Shown piece after piece: positions 46,605 through 57,470 of a DNA stretch of 64,000 nucleotides (the stretch's first letter is position 1; the number at the start of each line of letters is the position of its first letter). The position numbers and the translations under genes were made by a program. The DNA is taken from the NCBI GenBank assembly GCA_028622995.1, contig JAJQJQ010000030.1, forward strand, positions 2,604,001 through 2,668,000, written 5' to 3'. The stretch comes from Panagrolaimus kolymaensis (lineage: Eukaryota; Nematoda; Chromadorea; Rhabditida; Panagrolaimidae). The notes under the pieces were generated by a model. The model did not search any database. It saw only the letters and a list, made by a program, of their open reading frames with translations, and was not told where the DNA came from.

Positions 46605-47438
46605 ATGCCACAGAAGCGACCAATTGAACGTGATATTAATGGTGATGAAGGAATGCATTCAGGAGCCAAAATGCCTAATTTGGACTTGCAGGTATGTTTT
46701 ATAATTTATATAATTTTCTCATCTTTTTACTTTTTGTTTTTTAGGATCAAATTGATAAATTGTCTTCAGTTGTTAATGTATTGGCTCCCGTTGTTCATCG
46801 ATTGGATGCAGATAATTCAAAAGAATTTTTGATGATTTACAATGTTGATTTTGCACTTACAAACAATAGAAAGGATAATCGTAAATTATTGCTCAATGGC
46901 GTGTTTGAATTACTGGATCATATTTTGGATAAAAATTATTCATCAACCGCTGTTGGATCTCCAGAATATCTTGGTAAAACTGAAAAGAAATTCATTAAAG
47001 TTAAACTTGGCTCGCTATTGGTTAATAATGTTATGGATTCACTTCATCGCCTGAAAACGTTCAAGCCAAAGCTGTTTAAAGTTAATGGTCGAATTGATGT
47101 TCAACGATGTTTATCAAATAGTTCAATGAAGAAACGGAAGATTGGATTAATTATCAAGCAAGAATTGATCGCTATGTTCAAGGATATGCTGCATCAAAAG
47201 AAGATTAATGCTGTACCTTTTGTTCTGCTTAAAGGTAATACAATTAAAGTAGGAGCTGATGAACCTAAAACTTTTGATATTGTTAAAGATCTAATTGTAA
47301 ATTTTAACTTTTGTTTAATGCATTTTATCTTGTTTTGTATATTTTGTCTTTGTAAGTAATATTCAAATAAACTTATGTAACTTTTTGTATTTCTTATTTG
47401 TTCAGTTAAATGAAGTTAAAGTATTTGTGTTTGTTTAG
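46605..47438 (+). CDS. antisense spliced gene inside the retroelement, unit 1
   Basis: Runs opposite to the retroelement ORF. Exons 46605-46691, 46745-47296 and 47406-47438 (GTATGT...TTTTTTAG and GTAAAT...TTGTTCAG) give 222 residues. Both junctions are phase 0. The last exon overlaps the 3' end of the reverse-transcriptase ORF tail to tail. The protein begins MPQKRPIERDINGDEGMHSG, then is mixed helix and strand (LSSVVNVLAPVVHRLDADNS; LLLNGVFELLDHILDKNYSS; IKVKLGSLLVNNVMDSLHRL), basic overall, without a domain I recognise. Unspliced reading would stop soon after each exon, so the splicing model is well supported. It could be a captured host gene or an element-specific accessory protein. Confidence 0.7.
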
Positions 47439-50183
47439 AACTTTATTCTTGTGTTTTTTGATTGTTTCTTTATGGTAATTATTGCGTATCAGTAGGTTTT
47501 CTAGATTTTCATAGGCGTTTTTAAAGTTATGTTTATTGCTTGAAACTCTCGCTGTTCTTAATGTTTCTCCCTCAATTATGTTATGTTTATAAACTGTAGG
47601 AATATTTGAGCGATAATTTGAGTATCTAAGCACGTCAAAGGTGTATGCGTCAGTTTTATTATATAAATTGTAGTTGATTCCTTGATTTAATTCAACCGTA
47701 ATATCGAGGTAATTTGTTTTAAATTCGGATTCATGTGTAGTTTCGAGTGTTAAACTTTCATGGTAAATATTATTGGCAATTTTTTGAAAGTCGATATTTT
47801 TATGGTTGATTACAATTATGTCGTCCATGTATCTGGATGGAGCAATATTTTTTACAAAAAATTGGTTTTCTTTATTATGACAGTATTTGTATTCCATCAT
47901 AGTCAAAGTTAAATCTGCAATTTCAGGTGAAGCGTTATTGCCTTGTGGAATTCCATTGATTTGTTTAAAAATTATTGTGGCGAATTTTGCATAGCTATTA
48001 TCAAGTGTTTGAATTAGTAAATCCATGATATCTTCTTTAGTAAAGCAATTTTCCATCCCATTTTCTTTTGCTTCCCTGAATTGGCAGTAATTATATCCAA
48101 CTTTTAAATATTCCTTTTTACTGTTTTTAAAGCATAATTCAATTAGGTTGCTTATGTTTTGAATTACAACGGTGTGAGGTAAATTAGTAAATAAGTTGTT
48201 AAAATCAGCGCAAAATAATTTTAAATTATCTTTTTTTGTTAAATTTTCTATTTTTTCAATGAACTCTTGACTGTTTTTTATTGACCAATAATTTTTTAAG
48301 CTTGTCCTATTTTCAATAACTTTGCAATAATTTTTTAATTGGTTTTTAAAATGTTTTAATATTTGTTGTAGTTTTTTTGATAGTTCTTTAATTCCGCTAT
48401 TACTTGCACCTGTAATAAATCTGAATTTTATTGGGGTTTTATGCAACTTGGGTATTGCGTAAATTTTTGGAATAACTTTTTCTTTTTCACAATTCATTTT
48501 TATTTTTCTGTTTTCGTTAAGTATGCAGCATTTTGTATAAACTTCGTCTAAATTTATTTCGCTTATTTTATAAGTGTCATTACCTTTAATATTTTCTTTA
48601 TCCCATCCTAATTCTTTTTGCAGACTTTCAACGTATAGTTTTTTGCAAGTAAATGCATAGTTATTTGTTGCTTTATCGGCCGTTGTAATAATAAAATGTT
48701 TTTTAATGTTTTCAAGTTCTTTTTTGGCTTTTTGGTTGAAAATTGGTTTATTTTTGTTTAAGTTAAAGAAAAGAGATTTAGCGAGTTTTTTTATTTCTTT
48801 TTTCCAAAGTTTTTCCAATTTTAAGGCTTGTTTGTTAGTGATTTTATATTTTTTAATTAGTTTATTTTGAAATTGGCAGAAGACTTTATTTATTTCTTCT
48901 TCGATTTCTTTTTTTGTTACAATATTTATATCTCTAAATTTAGTACCCATTTTTAGTGTTTTTTTAAGATTAAGATTTTTTATAAAGTTAATATCCCCCG
49001 TTATGATATGTTTATGGTGGTTATCAAAGTATGGATGTTCTGGTGAACACATACATTTAGAGGTGTTGATTTCTTTAACTTGATTTATAGTGAGGTTATT
49101 TAAAAATTGGTTGTAATTAAAAACTTTAGTACTGATCGGTGGCAGACATTTTTTAATTATTCTGAACTTAGCATTGTCGTGTAATATTATTTGGTTTTCT
49201 TTTAATATTTTGTTTAAAATTTTTCCAAGTTTAATTTTATCCAGGACTGGATGGATATGAGTTAGACTTATGTTTAGAAAATTATTTGTTACCATTCTAG
49301 ATTTCTTATCATTAGTTTTAAAACTTAATAGTTTTAAATCGTTTTTTTTAAATGTCAAAGTATTTTCGTCTTTAGTTAATTTATTTTTAATATTTTTGGA
49401 GGTGTTGTAATAAAGTTGGAATAATTCGTTTGTTTCAGCTGTGATGATTTTATTTTTTATTTCGGTTGAGCTAGTATTATTTAACTTCTTTTTTCGTTTT
49501 CTGTTATTGCCTCTTGTGTTTTTTATTCGTGGAAAGTTGAAATTAAAATATGGCAATTTATCTAATTTTTCTTTTATTAAAGATAAATTTGTTAGGTTTC
49601 CTATTGCCTTAATATTGTCGTTTAATCCATATGGATATGCAGTCATTAAAAGTCTGATCCATGTGTCTTCGGTATTTAAGCGAGTTTGTCTATCTTCTAA
49701 ATCAATATTATCCAGGACATCTATTTCAAAATCATTATTTTCATGATTTATAAAATGTTGGCATAAGACAGTTTTTTCAGTTCCATTTTTGATGTTATTT
49801 AAATGTTCGCTAATTCTTTGTTTTAATTTTCTTTTTGTTTCTCCTACATATTGCTTTTTGCATATTTTACAAGTTAAGAGATAAACTAAATTATTTGAAC
49901 AGCAATTAAATTTATTGGTTTTACAGGTTAAATATTTATCTTTAGTTACGCTGCTTTCAACAAAATTACGATTATTTAATCTAGGACATACTTTACAGTT
50001 TTTCTTTTTACACTTGTATCCTTCTTGATCTGTAGTTTTAAATGGTTTTATGATTCTTTTTCTTCTTTCCTTTGATATAGTTGCTATGTAATTTTTATAA
50101 AAGTTAAAAGGTTTCGAAATTAGAGTTTTTTTAAACCAATTGGGATGACCCTCCTGGCGGCGGTTTCTCCACCAAGACGGCAC
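47406..50183 (-). CDS. Penelope-like GIY-YIG endonuclease/reverse transcriptase, unit 1
   Basis: 925 codons. Near the N-terminus is a Cys cluster (C58, C63, C66: KCKKKNCKVC) and a GIY-YIG nuclease at about 98-175: NLVYLLTCKICKKQYVGETK, then R and H (ISEHL), and Glu in NTEDTW. A PLE-typical CMCSPEHPYF...HIITGDI segment lies at about 377-398, TADKATNNYAF at 501-511, and the RT palm at 570-830: PKLHK, CADFNNLFTNLP (Asp660), GIPQGNNASPE, and YMDD (785-788). A basic thumb follows. Endonuclease before RT is the permuted order known for the Naiad/Chlamys clade; canonical PLEs have it at the C-terminus. The first codon is GTG; no ATG occurs in frame until residue 180, and an in-frame TAA lies about 60 bases upstream. 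A non-AUG start, splicing from an upstream exon, or a frameshift is needed to make the nuclease. Confidence 0.88.
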   Translation of the reverse strand: MPSWWRNRRQEGHPNWFKKTLISKPFNFYKNYIATISKERRKRIIKPFKTTDQEGYKCKKKNCKVCPRLNNRNFVESSVTKDKYLTCKTNKFNCCSNNLVYLLTCKICKKQYVGETKRKLKQRISEHLNNIKNGTEKTVLCQHFINHENNDFEIDVLDNIDLEDRQTRLNTEDTWIRLLMTAYPYGLNDNIKAIGNLTNLSLIKEKLDKLPYFNFNFPRIKNTRGNNRKRKKKLNNTSSTEIKNKIITAETNELFQLYYNTSKNIKNKLTKDENTLTFKKNDLKLLSFKTNDKKSRMVTNNFLNISLTHIHPVLDKIKLGKILNKILKENQIILHDNAKFRIIKKCLPPISTKVFNYNQFLNNLTINQVKEINTSKCMCSPEHPYFDNHHKHIITGDINFIKNLNLKKTLKMGTKFRDINIVTKKEIEEEINKVFCQFQNKLIKKYKITNKQALKLEKLWKKEIKKLAKSLFFNLNKNKPIFNQKAKKELENIKKHFIITTADKATNNYAFTCKKLYVESLQKELGWDKENIKGNDTYKISEINLDEVYTKCCILNENRKIKMNCEKEKVIPKIYAIPKLHKTPIKFRFITGASNSGIKELSKKLQQILKHFKNQLKNYCKVIENRTSLKNYWSIKNSQEFIEKIENLTKKDNLKLFCADFNNLFTNLPHTVVIQNISNLIELCFKNSKKEYLKVGYNYCQFREAKENGMENCFTKEDIMDLLIQTLDNSYAKFATIIFKQINGIPQGNNASPEIADLTLTMMEYKYCHNKENQFFVKNIAPSRYMDDIIVINHKNIDFQKIANNIYHESLTLETTHESEFKTNYLDITVELNQGINYNLYNKTDAYTFDVLRYSNYRSNIPTVYKHNIIEGETLRTARVSSNKHNFKNAYENLENLLIRNNYHKETIKKHKNKVLNKHKYFNFI

Positions 50184-50345
50184 GAGATGTGTTTTAGAGA
50201 GCGGCCTCTCTCGGTACAGGCATGAAAACCGTATTTTTTACAACTGCTGGCAGCATGGTCAGATCCCTCCCGTCCGGATCTCCACTTTTATCACTCAAAG
50301 GCAGTTGAACGGTTCACGTTGAATCCGTTTAATAAACCATATTTG
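50155..50345 (-). promoter_or_regulatory. GC-rich structured leader of the retroelement
   Basis: A sharply GC-richer stretch in an otherwise AT-rich element, directly before the ORF. On the element strand it contains hairpins GATCCGGACGGGAGGGATC and GAGAGAGGCCGCTCTC, a TATA-like GATAAAAG, and a short ORF (MPVPREAAL) that starts and stops just before the GTG of the main frame. It could be a promoter plus a structured translation leader. Also present at 55171-55361, absent from unit 3. Confidence 0.45.
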
Positions 50346-51274
50346 AATAATTTTGTAAGTTATAACTAATTTCGAAGAAAGAATAAGAAGGAAATTATTA
50401 AATATATATTGTACAGATTTAGGGTTTTTGAATTGCCCTTTTATGAAGAGAGGAAAGAAGGAAAGAGAAAGAATGGTTAAGATTAAATAATTTTAATTGA
50501 ATAAAATTATAAGTTGTAAGCTGAAATAATGTTGAAAGAGTAATTTAAGTCACATTTTGTGTGGGATGAAAGAATAAGGTTTATAAACAGTGTGGATGTC
50601 GGGTTCTTGGAATTCTTTCGAATTCCAAAGCGGGCATTATTTAAATGAAAATTATAAATTATTGTTATAAGCAGAGTTCACTCAGGAAGTTTTAATTTAT
50701 AGTGAAAGGAATTTTATAAATGAAATTTTAATTTCCTGGGTTCGTAGATTTATTCCAAAGAGTGGGCTTTTTCAACCTCACATCAATTTGGAAGTAAATC
50801 AACAAATTACAAAAAATAAAAAAGTTTTGTAAAAAAGTCAACACAACATTAAGGTTGTGCAAGAATTGCATTAAAAGCAATTACTTGAAGACTTTAGGTT
50901 ATGATAGTTAAAGAAATAAAATCAAAAATCAAAATTGTAAATAAATGTCACAACAGCATTAAGGCTGTTAGCTAAGCTTTGCTAATGCAATAACTTAGTT
51001 TAATGACATTGTGAATAAATAAAATTCAACTTAAAAAAAATCACTTTAAAGCGAGATCTTTAAGATTGAATTTTTTTGATTTATTGATTTTTGAATGTTA
51101 AAAAAATCAAAAAATATAAATGAATGAATGTCATAACAGCATTAAGGTTGTTAGCTAAGCTTTGCTAATGCAATAACTTAGTTTAATGACATTGGAAATA
51201 AATAAAATTCAACTTAAAAAAAACACATTAAAGCGAGATCTTTAAGATTGAATTTTTATGGTTTTATTATTTTT

Positions 51275-51381
51275 GGATGTTTCGGCCCTGAACCCTAAAC
51301 ATCCTAATTATAAAAGTAAATTTGTATTTTACATTTGTTTGAAAAGGAAACCTGCATCGTTGGGCCTCATCAGTAGAGTTC
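51275..51381 (-). ncRNA. hammerhead-like elements, unit 2
   Basis: Identical copy of the 46259-46365 arrangement. Confidence 0.5.
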
Positions 51382-51620
51382 GATGGTCTAAGGTTTGAAA
51401 TAAAATTATAATAAAATTAAAGAGTTTAGTTGAGCGATGATGAAAGTTGAAAAAAAGGGAAAAAGAAATTAGAGAAAAAATAAATTTTTTGAAGATTGAA
51501 AAAAGGAAGTGGTTATTTTGGCTTTATATGCATAAGAGCAATAATATTTTATCGTTGTTGTTTTGAAGCAATGTTTAGTATCATCCAATAATTGTTAGAA
51601 TTCTAAAGCTAATTCAAGAA

Positions 51621-52454
51621 ATGCCACAGAAGCGACCAATTGAACGTGATATTAATGGTGATGAAGGAATGCATTCAGGAGCCAAAATGCCTAATTTGGA
51701 CTTGCAGGTATGTTTTATAATTTATATAATTTTCTCATCTTTTTACTTTTTGTTTTTTAGGATCAAATTGATAAATTGTCTTCAGTTGTTAATGTATTGG
51801 CTCCCGTTGTTCATCGATTGGATGCAGATAATTCAAAAGAATTTTTGATGATTTACAATGTTGATTTTGCACTTACAAACAATAGAAAGGATAATCGTAA
51901 ATTATTGCTCAATGGCGTGTTTGAATTACTGGATCATATTTTGGATAAAAATTATTCATCAACCGCTGTTGGATCTCCAGAATATCTTGGTAAAACTGAA
52001 AAGAAATTCATTAAAGTTAAACTTGGCTCGCTATTGGTTAATAATGTTATGGATTCACTTCATCGCCTGAAAACGTTCAAGCCAAAGCTGTTTAAAGTTA
52101 ATGGTCGAATTGATGTTCAACGATGTTTATCAAATAGTTCAATGAAGAAACGGAAGATTGGATTAATTATCAAGCAAGAATTGATCGCTATGTTCAAGGA
52201 TATGCTGCATCAAAAGAAGATTAATGCTGTACCTTTTGTTCTGCTTAAAGGTAATACAATTAAAGTAGGAGCTGATGAACCTAAAACTTTTGATATTGTT
52301 AAAGATCTAATTGTAAATTTTAACTTTTGTTTAATGCATTTTATCTTGTTTTGTATATTTTGTCTTTGTAAGTAATATTCAAATAAACTTATGTAACTTT
52401 TTGTATTTCTTATTTGTTCAGTTAAATGAAGTTAAAGTATTTGTGTTTGTTTAG
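51621..52454 (+). CDS. antisense spliced gene, unit 2
   Basis: Exons 51621-51707, 51761-52312 and 52422-52454; identical to the copy at 46605-47438. Confidence 0.7.
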
Positions 52455-55199
52455 AACTTTATTCTTGTGTTTTTTGATTGTTTCTTTATGGTAATTATTG
52501 CGTATCAGTAGGTTTTCTAGATTTTCATAGGCGTTTTTAAAGTTATGTTTATTGCTTGAAACTCTCGCTGTTCTTAATGTTTCTCCCTCAATTATGTTAT
52601 GTTTATAAACTGTAGGAATATTTGAGCGATAATTTGAGTATCTAAGCACGTCAAAGGTGTATGCGTCAGTTTTATTATATAAATTGTAGTTGATTCCTTG
52701 ATTTAATTCAACCGTAATATCGAGGTAATTTGTTTTAAATTCGGATTCATGTGTAGTTTCGAGTGTTAAACTTTCATGGTAAATATTATTGGCAATTTTT
52801 TGAAAGTCGATATTTTTATGGTTGATTACAATTATGTCGTCCATGTATCTGGATGGAGCAATATTTTTTACAAAAAATTGGTTTTCTTTATTATGACAGT
52901 ATTTGTATTCCATCATAGTCAAAGTTAAATCTGCAATTTCAGGTGAAGCGTTATTGCCTTGTGGAATTCCATTGATTTGTTTAAAAATTATTGTGGCGAA
53001 TTTTGCATAGCTATTATCAAGTGTTTGAATTAGTAAATCCATGATATCTTCTTTAGTAAAGCAATTTTCCATCCCATTTTCTTTTGCTTCCCTGAATTGG
53101 CAGTAATTATATCCAACTTTTAAATATTCCTTTTTACTGTTTTTAAAGCATAATTCAATTAGGTTGCTTATGTTTTGAATTACAACGGTGTGAGGTAAAT
53201 TAGTAAATAAGTTGTTAAAATCAGCGCAAAATAATTTTAAATTATCTTTTTTTGTTAAATTTTCTATTTTTTCAATGAACTCTTGACTGTTTTTTATTGA
53301 CCAATAATTTTTTAAGCTTGTCCTATTTTCAATAACTTTGCAATAATTTTTTAATTGGTTTTTAAAATGTTTTAATATTTGTTGTAGTTTTTTTGATAGT
53401 TCTTTAATTCCGCTATTACTTGCACCTGTAATAAATCTGAATTTTATTGGGGTTTTATGCAACTTGGGTATTGCGTAAATTTTTGGAATAACTTTTTCTT
53501 TTTCACAATTCATTTTTATTTTTCTGTTTTCGTTAAGTATGCAGCATTTTGTATAAACTTCGTCTAAATTTATTTCGCTTATTTTATAAGTGTCATTACC
53601 TTTAATATTTTCTTTATCCCATCCTAATTCTTTTTGCAGACTTTCAACGTATAGTTTTTTGCAAGTAAATGCATAGTTATTTGTTGCTTTATCGGCCGTT
53701 GTAATAATAAAATGTTTTTTAATGTTTTCAAGTTCTTTTTTGGCTTTTTGGTTGAAAATTGGTTTATTTTTGTTTAAGTTAAAGAAAAGAGATTTAGCGA
53801 GTTTTTTTATTTCTTTTTTCCAAAGTTTTTCCAATTTTAAGGCTTGTTTGTTAGTGATTTTATATTTTTTAATTAGTTTATTTTGAAATTGGCAGAAGAC
53901 TTTATTTATTTCTTCTTCGATTTCTTTTTTTGTTACAATATTTATATCTCTAAATTTAGTACCCATTTTTAGTGTTTTTTTAAGATTAAGATTTTTTATA
54001 AAGTTAATATCCCCCGTTATGATATGTTTATGGTGGTTATCAAAGTATGGATGTTCTGGTGAACACATACATTTAGAGGTGTTGATTTCTTTAACTTGAT
54101 TTATAGTGAGGTTATTTAAAAATTGGTTGTAATTAAAAACTTTAGTACTGATCGGTGGCAGACATTTTTTAATTATTCTGAACTTAGCATTGTCGTGTAA
54201 TATTATTTGGTTTTCTTTTAATATTTTGTTTAAAATTTTTCCAAGTTTAATTTTATCCAGGACTGGATGGATATGAGTTAGACTTATGTTTAGAAAATTA
54301 TTTGTTACCATTCTAGATTTCTTATCATTAGTTTTAAAACTTAATAGTTTTAAATCGTTTTTTTTAAATGTCAAAGTATTTTCGTCTTTAGTTAATTTAT
54401 TTTTAATATTTTTGGAGGTGTTGTAATAAAGTTGGAATAATTCGTTTGTTTCAGCTGTGATGATTTTATTTTTTATTTCGGTTGAGCTAGTATTATTTAA
54501 CTTCTTTTTTCGTTTTCTGTTATTGCCTCTTGTGTTTTTTATTCGTGGAAAGTTGAAATTAAAATATGGCAATTTATCTAATTTTTCTTTTATTAAAGAT
54601 AAATTTGTTAGGTTTCCTATTGCCTTAATATTGTCGTTTAATCCATATGGATATGCAGTCATTAAAAGTCTGATCCATGTGTCTTCGGTATTTAAGCGAG
54701 TTTGTCTATCTTCTAAATCAATATTATCCAGGACATCTATTTCAAAATCATTATTTTCATGATTTATAAAATGTTGGCATAAGACAGTTTTTTCAGTTCC
54801 ATTTTTGATGTTATTTAAATGTTCGCTAATTCTTTGTTTTAATTTTCTTTTTGTTTCTCCTACATATTGCTTTTTGCATATTTTACAAGTTAAGAGATAA
54901 ACTAAATTATTTGAACAGCAATTAAATTTATTGGTTTTACAGGTTAAATATTTATCTTTAGTTACGCTGCTTTCAACAAAATTACGATTATTTAATCTAG
55001 GACATACTTTACAGTTTTTCTTTTTACACTTGTATCCTTCTTGATCTGTAGTTTTAAATGGTTTTATGATTCTTTTTCTTCTTTCCTTTGATATAGTTGC
55101 TATGTAATTTTTATAAAAGTTAAAAGGTTTCGAAATTAGAGTTTTTTTAAACCAATTGGGATGACCCTCCTGGCGGCGGTTTCTCCACCAAGACGGCAC
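52422..55199 (-). CDS. Penelope-like GIY-YIG/RT ORF, unit 2
   Basis: Identical protein to the ORF at 47406-50183, same GTG first codon and same overlap with the antisense gene. Full length and apparently intact. Confidence 0.88.
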   Translation of the reverse strand: MPSWWRNRRQEGHPNWFKKTLISKPFNFYKNYIATISKERRKRIIKPFKTTDQEGYKCKKKNCKVCPRLNNRNFVESSVTKDKYLTCKTNKFNCCSNNLVYLLTCKICKKQYVGETKRKLKQRISEHLNNIKNGTEKTVLCQHFINHENNDFEIDVLDNIDLEDRQTRLNTEDTWIRLLMTAYPYGLNDNIKAIGNLTNLSLIKEKLDKLPYFNFNFPRIKNTRGNNRKRKKKLNNTSSTEIKNKIITAETNELFQLYYNTSKNIKNKLTKDENTLTFKKNDLKLLSFKTNDKKSRMVTNNFLNISLTHIHPVLDKIKLGKILNKILKENQIILHDNAKFRIIKKCLPPISTKVFNYNQFLNNLTINQVKEINTSKCMCSPEHPYFDNHHKHIITGDINFIKNLNLKKTLKMGTKFRDINIVTKKEIEEEINKVFCQFQNKLIKKYKITNKQALKLEKLWKKEIKKLAKSLFFNLNKNKPIFNQKAKKELENIKKHFIITTADKATNNYAFTCKKLYVESLQKELGWDKENIKGNDTYKISEINLDEVYTKCCILNENRKIKMNCEKEKVIPKIYAIPKLHKTPIKFRFITGASNSGIKELSKKLQQILKHFKNQLKNYCKVIENRTSLKNYWSIKNSQEFIEKIENLTKKDNLKLFCADFNNLFTNLPHTVVIQNISNLIELCFKNSKKEYLKVGYNYCQFREAKENGMENCFTKEDIMDLLIQTLDNSYAKFATIIFKQINGIPQGNNASPEIADLTLTMMEYKYCHNKENQFFVKNIAPSRYMDDIIVINHKNIDFQKIANNIYHESLTLETTHESEFKTNYLDITVELNQGINYNLYNKTDAYTFDVLRYSNYRSNIPTVYKHNIIEGETLRTARVSSNKHNFKNAYENLENLLIRNNYHKETIKKHKNKVLNKHKYFNFI

Positions 55200-56290
55200 G
55201 AGATGTGTTTTAGAGAGCGGCCTCTCTCGGTACAGGCATGAAAACCGTATTTTTTACAACTGCTGGCAGCATGGTCAGATCCCTCCCGTCCGGATCTCCA
55301 CTTTTATCACTCAAAGGCAGTTGAACGGTTCACGTTGAATCCGTTTAATAAACCATATTTGAATAATTTTGTAAGTTATAACTAATTTCGAAGAAAGAAT
55401 AAGAAGGAAATTATTAAATATATATTGTACAGATTTAGGGTTTTTGAATTGCCCTTTTATGAAGAGAGGAAAGAAGGAAAGAGAAAGAATGGTTAAGATT
55501 AAATAATTTTAATTGAATAAAATTATAAGTTGTAAGCTGAAATAATGTTGAAAGAGTAATTTAAGTCACATTTTGTGTGGGATGAAAGAATAAGGTTTAT
55601 AAACAGTGTGGATGTCGGGTTCTTGGAATTCTTTCGAATTCCAAAGCGGGCATTATTTAAATGAAAATTATAAATTATTGTTATAAGCAGAGTTCACTCA
55701 GGAAGTTTTAATTTATAGTGAAAGGAATTTTATAAATGAAATTTTAATTTCCTGGGTTCGTAGATTTATTCCAAAGAGTGGGCTTTTTCAACCTCACATC
55801 AATTTGGAAGTAAATCAACAAATTACAAAAAATAAAAAAGTTTTGTAAAAAAGTCAACACAACATTAAGGTTGTGCAAGAATTGCATTAAAAGCAATTAC
55901 TTGAAGACTTTAGGTTATGATAGTTAAAGAAATAAAATCAAAAATCAAAATTGTAAATAAATGTCACAACAGCATTAAGGCTGTTAGCTAAGCTTTGCTA
56001 ATGCAATAACTTAGTTTAATGACATTGTGAATAAATAAAATTCAACTTAAAAAAAATCACTTTAAAGCGAGATCTTTAAGATTGAATTTTTTTGATTTAT
56101 TGATTTTTGAATGTTAAAAAAATCAAAAAATATAAATGAATGAATGTCATAACAGCATTAAGGTTGTTAGCTAAGCTTTGCTAATGCAATAACTTAGTTT
56201 AATGACATTGGAAATAAATAAAATTCAACTTAAAAAAAACACATTAAAGCGAGATCTTTAAGATTGAATTTTTATGGTTTTATTATTTTT

Positions 56291-56397
56291 GGATGTTTCG
56301 GCCCTGAACCCTAAACATCCTAATTATAAAAGTAAATTTGTATTTTACATTTGTTTGAAAAGGAAACCTGCATCGTTGGGCCTCATCAGTAGAGTTC
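56291..56397 (-). ncRNA. hammerhead-like elements, unit 3
   Basis: Identical copy of the 46259-46365 arrangement. Confidence 0.5.
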
Positions 56398-56636
56398 GAT
56401 GGTCTAAGGTTTGAAATAAAATTATAATAAAATTAAAGAGTTTAGTTGAGCGATGATGAAAGTTGAAAAAAAGGGAAAAAGAAATTAGAGAAAAAATAAA
56501 TTTTTTGAAGATTGAAAAAAGGAAGTGGTTATTTTGGCTTTATATGCATAAGAGCAATAATATTTTATCGTTGTTGTTTTGAAGCAATGTTTAGTATCAT
56601 CCAATAATTGTTAGAATTCTAAAGCTAATTCAAGAA

Positions 56637-57470
56637 ATGCCACAGAAGCGACCAATTGAACGTGATATTAATGGTGATGAAGGAATGCATTCAGGAGCCA
56701 AAATGCCTAATTTGGACTTGCAGGTATGTTTTATAATTTATATAATTTTCTCATCTTTTTACTTTTTGTTTTTTAGGATCAAATTGATAAATTGTCTTCA
56801 GTTGTTAATGTATTGGCTCCCGTTGTTCATCGATTGGATGCAGATAATTCAAAAGAATTTTTGATGATTTACAATGTTGATTTTGCACTTACAAACAATA
56901 GAAAGGATAATCGTAAATTATTGCTCAATGGCGTGTTTGAATTACTGGATCATATTTTGGATAAAAATTATTCATCAACCGCTGTTGGATCTCCAGAATA
57001 TCTTGGTAAAACTGAAAAGAAATTCATTAAAGTTAAACTTGGCTCGCTATTGGTTAATAATGTTATGGATTCACTTCATCGCCTGAAAACGTTCAAGCCA
57101 AAGCTGTTTAAAGTTAATGGTCGAATTGATGTTCAACGATGTTTATCAAATAGTTCAATGAAGAAACGGAAGATTGGATTAATTATCAAGCAAGAATTGA
57201 TCGCTATGTTCAAGGATATGCTGCATCAAAAGAAGATTAATGCTGTACCTTTTGTTCTGCTTAAAGGTAATACAATTAAAGTAGGAGCTGATGAACCTAA
57301 AACTTTTGATATTGTTAAAGATCTAATTGTAAATTTTAACTTTTGTTTAATGCATTTTATCTTGTTTTGTATATTTTGTCTTTGTAAGTAATATTCAAAT
57401 AAACTTATGTAACTTTTTGTATTTCTTATTTGTTCAGTTAAATGAAGTTAAAGTATTTGTGTTTGTTTAG
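56637..57470 (+). CDS. antisense spliced gene, unit 3
   Basis: Exons 56637-56723, 56777-57328 and 57438-57470; identical to the copy at 46605-47438. It is complete although the retroelement ORF of this unit is truncated. Confidence 0.7.

Larger units (their letters stand above)
45795..50810 (-). mobile_element. Penelope-like element, full 5016-bp unit 1
   Basis: First of two complete head-to-tail units, read on the minus strand from 50810 to 45795. Contents in element sense: AT-rich 5' region, GC-rich leader (50345-50155), the GIY-YIG plus RT ORF, an antisense gene overlapping the ORF's 3' end, hammerhead-like elements, two 183-bp structured repeats, and an A/T-rich end. Identity with unit 2 starts exactly at 45795 (the preceding base differs) and continues to 50810. 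The left flank shows no obvious target duplication. Confidence 0.85.
50811..55826 (-). mobile_element. Penelope-like element, full 5016-bp unit 2
   Basis: Second complete unit, offset 5016 bases from unit 1. Encoded proteins are identical, and the noncoding parts compared by eye show no difference. Confidence 0.85.

Noticed and set aside
49441..49746. Plus-strand 101-residue ORF in the retroelement
   Set aside because: Lies fully antisense to the RT ORF and is low-complexity; unlike the 46605-47438 gene it has no introns or independent codon pattern.
50155..50345. tRNA or rRNA fragment in the GC-rich leader
   Set aside because: No cloverleaf with a T-arm consensus, and no segment I recognise from rRNA.
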